Assembly (NCBI GenBank): GCA_016867265.1
Contig: VGJW01000006.1
Coordinates: 1-64,000 of the forward strand
DNA: 64,000 bases
DNA from: Candidatus Tanganyikabacteria bacterium
Lineage (GTDB): Bacteria > Cyanobacteriota > Sericytochromatia > S15B-MN24 > VGJW01
Direction of reading: 5' to 3'
Shown: positions 59,583 to 64,000 of the stretch, piece by piece
How positions within the stretch are numbered: the stretch's first letter is position 1
Layout: each line of letters opens with the position of its first letter
Translations under genes and position numbers: made by a program
The notes under the pieces: generated by a model
Databases searched by the model: none
Told to the model about the DNA's origin: nothing
What the model saw: only the letters and a program-made list of their open reading frames with translations

Positions 59583-60671
59583 TCAGGATTGCATCGACAA
59601 GGCGTCACGGACTGGTCGCAGCGCTGTCGGCCAGGGCAAGTCGCTCAGTGCTTCCACGGAGACCCAGCGACCTTCCCCGGGCGGATCCCGTTCGGGGTCC
59701 TCCCAGGCCAGGCAATAGACCCAGAAATCCGCATGCAAGTGGGTGAACCGGAACGGGAAGCGTCGCAAGAGGCGCGCCCCGGCTCGGGATGCATCCAGTC
59801 CGGTCTGCAAGATGACCAGCGCCTCGAGGACGGGCGCCGGTGCCAGGTCAGCGCTCCTTGCCGGATGTGCCATATCGATCCATTGGCTGGGGAGCGCGAC
59901 GAGCCCGGCCAAGAGGCCTTCTTCCGGACCCTTGGTAAGCCAGGCGCCCCGGGGCCCCAGCAGGACCAGTTGCACGGACACGACGGATCGGACGCGAATC
60001 TTGCCAGCCTTGACGGGAAGCAGGGCCTGGCTGCCATCTTCGCGTGCCACGCAATCGCCCGCGATCGGACATCCACCGCAGGCCGGGGCGCGAGGCGTGC
60101 AGACCGTCGCCCCCAGCTCCATCAGGGACTCGTTGAAGGGCCCCGCCGCCGCGACGGGGATCAACGGCTGCAGGGATGCCGCGCACCGGTCCCGGGTTCG
60201 TGGCAGGTCGATGGGCTCCCGGCTTCCTTGCCACCGAGACCAGACCCTGAGCACGTTGCCATCCACGGCGGGGACCGCCTCGCCGAAGGCCAGGGAGGCC
60301 ACGGCACCTGCCGTATAGGGGCCGATGCCCGGCAGGGCTTCGAGGGCCTTGGCCGTGCGCGGCAGTTGGCCACCGTGATGATCCATCAGGGCTCGGGCCG
60401 TCCGCTGGAGCATGCGCGCCCGACGATAGTAGCCCAAACCCTCCCACGCCTTCATGACCTCGGCTTCGCCTGCCCTCGCAAGCGCTGCCGGGTCCGGGAA
60501 GGTCGCCATGAACGCCTGCCAGTAGGGGACGACCGTCGCCACCTGCGTCTGCTGCAGCATGACCTCCGACACGAGAATGCCCCAGGGGTCGCCGCAGCCT
60601 CGCCAAGGCATCTCCCGGGCCTGTTGCCGGAACCACGGCAGCAAGCGGTCTGCAAGGTCTGGCAAAGTCAT
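59583..60671 (-). CDS. mutY: A/G-specific adenine glycosylase
   Basis: 362 residues. Catalytic Glu in SEVMLQQTQVATVVPYW, helix-hairpin-helix LPGIGPYTAGAVASLAF with catalytic Asp in VPAVDGNVLRV, and the 4Fe-4S cluster Cys-x6-Cys-x2-Cys-x5-Cys (CTPRAPACGGCPIAGDC). A C-terminal NUDIX-like domain (RGAWLTKGPEEGLLAGLVALP) recognises 8-oxoG. It removes A opposite 8-oxoguanine. The leader from TGCTATGGT is very short. Confidence 0.96.
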   Translation of the reverse strand: MTLPDLADRLLPWFRQQAREMPWRGCGDPWGILVSEVMLQQTQVATVVPYWQAFMATFPDPAALARAGEAEVMKAWEGLGYYRRARMLQRTARALMDHHGGQLPRTAKALEALPGIGPYTAGAVASLAFGEAVPAVDGNVLRVWSRWQGSREPIDLPRTRDRCAASLQPLIPVAAAGPFNESLMELGATVCTPRAPACGGCPIAGDCVAREDGSQALLPVKAGKIRVRSVVSVQLVLLGPRGAWLTKGPEEGLLAGLVALPSQWIDMAHPARSADLAPAPVLEALVILQTGLDASRAGARLLRRFPFRFTHLHADFWVYCLAWEDPERDPPGEGRWVSVEALSDLPWPTALRPVRDALSMQS

Positions 60672-60683
60672 CGCGCGGGCTCA

Positions 60684-60692
60684 ACCATAGCA
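60684..60692 (-). promoter_or_regulatory. mutY extended -10 TGCTATGGT
   Basis: On the minus strand, 12 bases before the mutY ATG; predicted leader of about 6 bases without a ribosome binding site. Confidence 0.45.
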
Positions 60693-60720
60693 CGACCGGG
60701 ACGGGCACCCATGCATGGCG

Positions 60721-60726
60721 TAGGAT
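60721..60726 (+). promoter_or_regulatory. recO -10 box, leaderless layout
   Basis: TAGGAT ends 6 bases before the ATG at 60733. Confidence 0.55.
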
Positions 60727-60732
60727 GGCGTC

Positions 60733-61407
60733 ATGGGCTCGCGCGACGTCGCCGCGATCATCCTCCGCACCCGTCCCTGGGGCGAGCAGGACAAACTCGT
60801 GCAAGCCCTGAGCCGCGAGGAAGGAACGATCTCGGCCGTCGCCAGGGGCGCGGCCAAGCCCGGCAATCGCTGGGGGGGGCGTCTCGAGCCCCTGGGGCGC
60901 CGATACCTGACGCTCGCGGGGGGGAACCGGGGAGGTCCGCCGGTCCTCTCGGGCGTCTCGCCGCGGGAAGCGGGCACTGGTGTCTACCGGAACCTGGAAC
61001 GGATCATGGCCGGGATGGGCATCGCGGAGGCCATCCTTGCCATCTGGCCGGAGGGTTTGCCTCAGGAAGGGCTCTTCGATCGCATCGACGGGTTGCTGGG
61101 CGCGTTGGCCGAGGGTTCCGACGTCGATTGCGTGCTGACGGAGGCCCAGTGGCTGCTTCTTCACGATCTGGGCGAGGCACCTGACCTCGACGTGGCTCGG
61201 CTGCCCGCGGGCTGTGGGCCGAGCGAGCCGCTGGGTCGATGGTTGCGCTGTCCCGCAGGCCCGATGCCCGGAGACGGCAAGGTTCTGGCGACGATCGTGG
61301 CGACCTGGCTGGCAACGGCTGCGGACCGGCCGCTTCGGGGTGAGGCTGTCCGTCGCAGGATTCTCGGGACCGGGCCTGCCGAACCAGAGGCGCCACGGGG
61401 TAGATAG
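60733..61407 (+). CDS. recO: DNA repair protein RecO
   Basis: 224 residues. The OB-fold N-terminus reads AAIILRTRPWGEQDKLVQALS, EEGTISAVARGAAKPGNRWG and RLEPLGRRYL, typical of RecO. The C-terminal helical part lacks the zinc-binding cysteine cluster found in many homologues. It works with RecR (18682). The ATG has no ribosome binding site. The permease gene follows by 4 bases. Confidence 0.9.
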   Translation: MGSRDVAAIILRTRPWGEQDKLVQALSREEGTISAVARGAAKPGNRWGGRLEPLGRRYLTLAGGNRGGPPVLSGVSPREAGTGVYRNLERIMAGMGIAEAILAIWPEGLPQEGLFDRIDGLLGALAEGSDVDCVLTEAQWLLLHDLGEAPDLDVARLPAGCGPSEPLGRWLRCPAGPMPGDGKVLATIVATWLATAADRPLRGEAVRRRILGTGPAEPEAPRGR

Positions 61408-61411
61408 GGGC

Positions 61412-62686
61412 ATGCACGTGCAGCAGTCGGGCGATATCTGGACACGCCGTTTCCACCACGTGGGCACGCTGGCGCTGTGGCTCGGCCTCGCGTGGGTCGG
61501 CCAACTCGCCTTGAGCTACCTCGGGGACACCGTGACCATTCTGGTGGCGGCCCTGCTGCTCGCATACGTGCTGCAGATGGCGGTCGATCCCCTGTCTGGC
61601 CGGATGTCGCGGTTCTCTGCGATCCTCATCGTCCTGCTTGGCGTCGTGACGGTCCTTGTGGCCATCGGCTACCTGTTCGTGCCCCTCGTCGCCCATCAGT
61701 TCCAGGAGTTGGTCAATGCCCTGCCCGGTGCCGTCGGTCGCCTCGAGGTGACGCTGGCAGACGTGCAGCAGGTTCTGGCCAAGCGGCATATCACCGTTCG
61801 CCTCGACCCGTCGACCTGGTTGCTGCCGCGCATCGAGTCCCTGACGAACTGGATCACGGGCAACCTGGGCAGTCTTCTCGCATCCGGCGTCCTGAACCTC
61901 TTCAACCTCGCCATGACCCTCGTCTGTGCCTTCTATCTGATGAAGGACGGGGATCGCCTCTGGGCGGATGCGCGCCCCTTCCTGCCCGAGCGCTGGTGGC
62001 TAAGGCTTGCGGCCCTCGGTCGCGAGATGGACCGCGGTCTCGCGGGCTACTTCAGGGGCCAGCTCATCAATGCATCCATCGTCCTCGTCGCTGCGATGGT
62101 CGCGTTCAATCTGCCGCCGGTGCAGATGCGCTATGGCGTCGTTGCGGCCGCATTCTGGGGCTTGTGCGAGGTCGTGCCGATGTTCGGCAGCTACGTGGGC
62201 ATCGGGACGGCTGTCCTGCTGGCCCTGCTGGAAGGCGGTGGGATCTGGTGGAAGGTGCTTCTCGTGGCCGTCATCATCCAGCAGGTGCGGGACAACCTCA
62301 TTTCTCCCAGGGTCATGGCCCACACCACGGGGCTGCATCCGGTGATCATCGTCCTGGCGATCCTCGCCGGGACGCGTGTGGCGGGCCTGCTCGGGCTGTT
62401 GCTGGCCATCCCGGTGGCCGCCGTGGCGGCTGCCGGGATGCGGGCGTGGGTGGCTTCCGAGGCCACCGTGGACGAAGCGCCCCCTTCTGCTGGCGAGCCG
62501 GCCACGGTATTGCCGCTCACAGGCTTTCTTCCCGGCGAGAGTACCGTCCTGCCGTTGACCCGGCCCTTGCCCGAACTCTCGGAATTGCCTGACGGGCAGC
62601 AAGCGGCACAACCCGCTCAACGACGTCAGAGTCCGGCGCGCACGACCATGCAGTTGCTCGGCCAGTTGCCCGAAGGGCCGACTTAG
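61412..62686 (+). CDS. AI-2E family (PerM-type) permease
   Basis: 424 residues. Pairs of helices flank a soluble segment (about residues 90-165), with the conserved late block YFRGQLINASIVLVAAMVAF, FGSYVGIGTAVLLALLEGGG, IIQQVRDNLISPRVMAHTTGL and HPVIIVLAILAGTRVAGLLGL. The 60-residue tail is Pro/Ser/Leu-rich and contains a near repeat (TVLPLTGFLPGES and TVLPLTRPLPELS). The family includes exporters of small molecules; substrate unknown. Confidence 0.9.
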   Translation: MHVQQSGDIWTRRFHHVGTLALWLGLAWVGQLALSYLGDTVTILVAALLLAYVLQMAVDPLSGRMSRFSAILIVLLGVVTVLVAIGYLFVPLVAHQFQELVNALPGAVGRLEVTLADVQQVLAKRHITVRLDPSTWLLPRIESLTNWITGNLGSLLASGVLNLFNLAMTLVCAFYLMKDGDRLWADARPFLPERWWLRLAALGREMDRGLAGYFRGQLINASIVLVAAMVAFNLPPVQMRYGVVAAAFWGLCEVVPMFGSYVGIGTAVLLALLEGGGIWWKVLLVAVIIQQVRDNLISPRVMAHTTGLHPVIIVLAILAGTRVAGLLGLLLAIPVAAVAAAGMRAWVASEATVDEAPPSAGEPATVLPLTGFLPGESTVLPLTRPLPELSELPDGQQAAQPAQRRQSPARTTMQLLGQLPEGPT

Positions 62687-62711
62687 ACGGCGCTACCCGC
62701 CACCGGCCCGG

Positions 62712-63350
62712 TCAGCCGCGCAGGCTGGCGATGGCGGCCCTGCGGTCAAGCTGGCCGAAGACCGCGCTCCCTGCCACCAGAACGTCCACACCGGCTGCTG
62801 CAAGATCTGCCGCGTTATCCTGCGCAACCCCCCCATCGACCACCGTCAGGACCTCTCGGCCTGCCAGCAGCCCCCGCAAGCGGCGCAAGCGGTCCCAGGT
62901 GGCCGGCAGGAAGGCCTGCCCGCCGAATCCCGGGTTCACGGACATGACGAGGACCTGATCCAGATCGTCACGCAGGTCTACCAACCACTCTAGTGGCGTC
63001 GCAGGACAGACCGCCAGGCCCGCGGCGGCCCCAAGGGCCCGGATTGCCGCAAGCGCACGCTGGACGTGGACGGTCGACTCCGCGTGAATCGTCACACGGT
63101 CTGCCCCGGCCCGGACATAGGCCTCAAGACTGCGTTCGGGGTGCTCGATCATCAGGTGGACATCGAGCGGCAAGCGCGTCAGGGGCCTAAGCGCGGCAAT
63201 CAGGGGCGGGCCGAAGGTCAGATTCGGCACGAAGTGCCCATCCATCACATCGAGGTGGAGCCAGTCGGCACCGGCCTCCTCGACGGCGCGAACCTCGTCG
63301 GCAAGGCGCATGAAGTCAGCAGACAGCAGGGAAGGGGCAATCAGGGTCAT
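62712..63350 (-). CDS. rpe: ribulose-phosphate 3-epimerase
   Basis: 212 residues. TIM barrel: IAPSLLSADFMRLADEV, HLDVMDGHFVPNLTFGP (metal-binding His/Asp), LPLDVHLMIEHPE, LVMSVNPGFGGQAFLP (phosphate loop) and VVDGGVAQDNAADLAAAGVD. It interconverts ribulose and xylulose 5-phosphate in the pentose phosphate pathway. The ATG overlaps the rnc stop by 4 bases, so it follows rnc in the operon. Confidence 0.96.
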   Translation of the reverse strand: MTLIAPSLLSADFMRLADEVRAVEEAGADWLHLDVMDGHFVPNLTFGPPLIAALRPLTRLPLDVHLMIEHPERSLEAYVRAGADRVTIHAESTVHVQRALAAIRALGAAAGLAVCPATPLEWLVDLRDDLDQVLVMSVNPGFGGQAFLPATWDRLRRLRGLLAGREVLTVVDGGVAQDNAADLAAAGVDVLVAGSAVFGQLDRRAAIASLRG

Positions 63351-64000
63351 GGCGTCTGCAGTCGTCCTGTACGGGTCCGCCGGGGGGGGCGGCGCTGTGC
63401 CTGGGAACGGTCCAATCCCTCGAGGGCCCGACGGGCTGCCGCCTGCTCCGCAGCGCGCCGGCTGCCGCCCTCTCCTCGGCCGAGCACGCGTCCATGCAAT
63501 CGGACCTCGACTTCGAACATGTGCTGGGATGCGGAGACCATGACCTCCTGCAAGGTCTGGTACTCGGGCAGGCAGCCATGGCGGCGCTGGCACCATTCCG
63601 CGAGGACGACCTTGGGGTTGTCCGCATCCGGTGCGCCATGGATGATCTCGAGACGGTCCGCCAGGAGGCGTCGGACAAGCACCCGGACGGCCCCTGGCCC
63701 CAATGTGAGCTGGAGCGCACCCACGACGGCCTCGAAGGCACTGGCGGCACTGCTGGGCCGTTCACGCCCTCCCGTACGCTCCTCGCCGCGTCCAAAGCGC
63801 ATGTAGCTCGCAAGGTCGAGGCCCGCGGCGACCTCGGCAAGGACGGCATTGGAGACCATCCTGTGGAGAACCTTGGAGAGCAGACCTTCGGCATCTTCGG
63901 GATAGGTCTCGTAGAGCCACTCGGCGACCAACTGCTTCAGGACGGCGTCCCCGAGGAACTCGAGGCGCTCGTAATGATGACGGTCCGGGTGCTCGGCCGC
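63347..64000 (-). CDS. rnc: ribonuclease III (partial, N-terminus beyond the window)
   Basis: 217 residues visible; only the first part of the protein is cut off by the right edge. The RNase III signature YERLEFLGDAVLKQL is close to the edge, then AFEAVVGALQLTLG with the second acidic cluster degenerate, and a C-terminal double-stranded RNA-binding domain (NPKVVLAEWCQRRHGCLPEYQ, GEGGSRRAAEQAAARRAL). A basic tail follows. It cuts double-stranded RNA in rRNA processing. Confidence 0.92.
   Translation of the reverse strand, partial: AAEHPDRHHYERLEFLGDAVLKQLVAEWLYETYPEDAEGLLSKVLHRMVSNAVLAEVAAGLDLASYMRFGRGEERTGGRERPSSAASAFEAVVGALQLTLGPGAVRVLVRRLLADRLEIIHGAPDADNPKVVLAEWCQRRHGCLPEYQTLQEVMVSASQHMFEVEVRLHGRVLGRGEGGSRRAAEQAAARRALEGLDRSQAQRRPPRRTRTGRLQTP

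Noticed and set aside
59481-61184. 567-codon plus-strand open frame across mutY and recO
   Set aside because: It crosses the divergent mutY/recO promoter region and is antisense to mutY.
62480-62686. Repeat in the tail of the AI-2E family permease as a tandem repeat element
   Set aside because: The similarity (TVLPLT units) is limited to two short copies inside the coding sequence; not a separate repeat element.

Overview
The window is a GC-rich (roughly two-thirds G+C), gene-dense bacterial chromosome segment with about 68 protein genes, many GTG/TTG starts and many 1-4 base stop/start overlaps. I see no tRNA, rRNA, CRISPR array, insertion sequence or prophage. A Ycf23/DUF561 protein (22508-23254), a family I know mainly from cyanobacteria and algal plastids, and a small single-RRM protein of the cyanobacterial Rbp type (34133-34414) suggest a non-photosynthetic relative of Cyanobacteria (Sericytochromatia and similar lineages). 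This placement is inference. Aerobic or oxygen-using enzymes (4-hydroxyphenylpyruvate dioxygenase, acyl-CoA dehydrogenase), lipoproteins and Tat export point to a free-living heterotroph.

Layout. 1-10 kb: a DUF2330 secreted protein with a MYXO-CTERM-like tail, hpd, alaS, a phosphatase-like lipoprotein, a 3-hydroxyacyl-CoA dehydrogenase/enoyl-CoA hydratase fusion, and rph. 10-14 kb: a giant double GT-C glycosyltransferase and two small proteins. 13.7-18.2 kb (minus): one long operon running ECF sigma factor, anti-sigma factor, small secreted protein, HIT, rpsU, a PgpH-type HD phosphohydrolase, ybeY, dgkA. 18.3-24 kb: ebfC-recR, lysS plus a membrane protein, a lipoprotein with an apparent AUA start, ycf23. 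24-31 kb: uncharacterised proteins, a lipoprotein, then tatA, a CorC/CNNM-type transporter, pyrG, cdd and era. 31-40 kb (mostly minus): recQ plus a nuclease, an RRM protein, a kelch lipoprotein, htpG with a hydrolase and a glycosyltransferase-like protein, a pterin dehydratase, and bolA-grx. 40-44 kb: acyl-CoA dehydrogenase, plsB-gpsA. 44-46 kb: a VWD-like protein pair and an HD-GYP protein. 46-56 kb: galactose catabolism (galM, galT, a second galT-like gene, galK) facing a sugar ABC operon that carries two unlike substrate-binding proteins. 56-64 kb: a membrane protein, a cyclic-nucleotide-binding protein with a TPR partner behind a perfect CRP-like palindrome, EamA-mutY, recO, an AI-2E family permease, and rpe-rnc (rnc runs off the right edge).

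Two themes tie the window together. First, genes are packed into translationally coupled operons separated by strong hairpins. Second, many operon-leading genes have a TANNNT box only 5-8 bases before the start codon and no ribosome binding site, the layout of leaderless mRNAs. The galactose genes and the facing sugar ABC transporter probably form one uptake-and-catabolism module. The bolA-grx pair (iron-sulfur handling), plsB-gpsA (phospholipid precursor synthesis) and pyrG-cdd (pyrimidines) are other functional couples.
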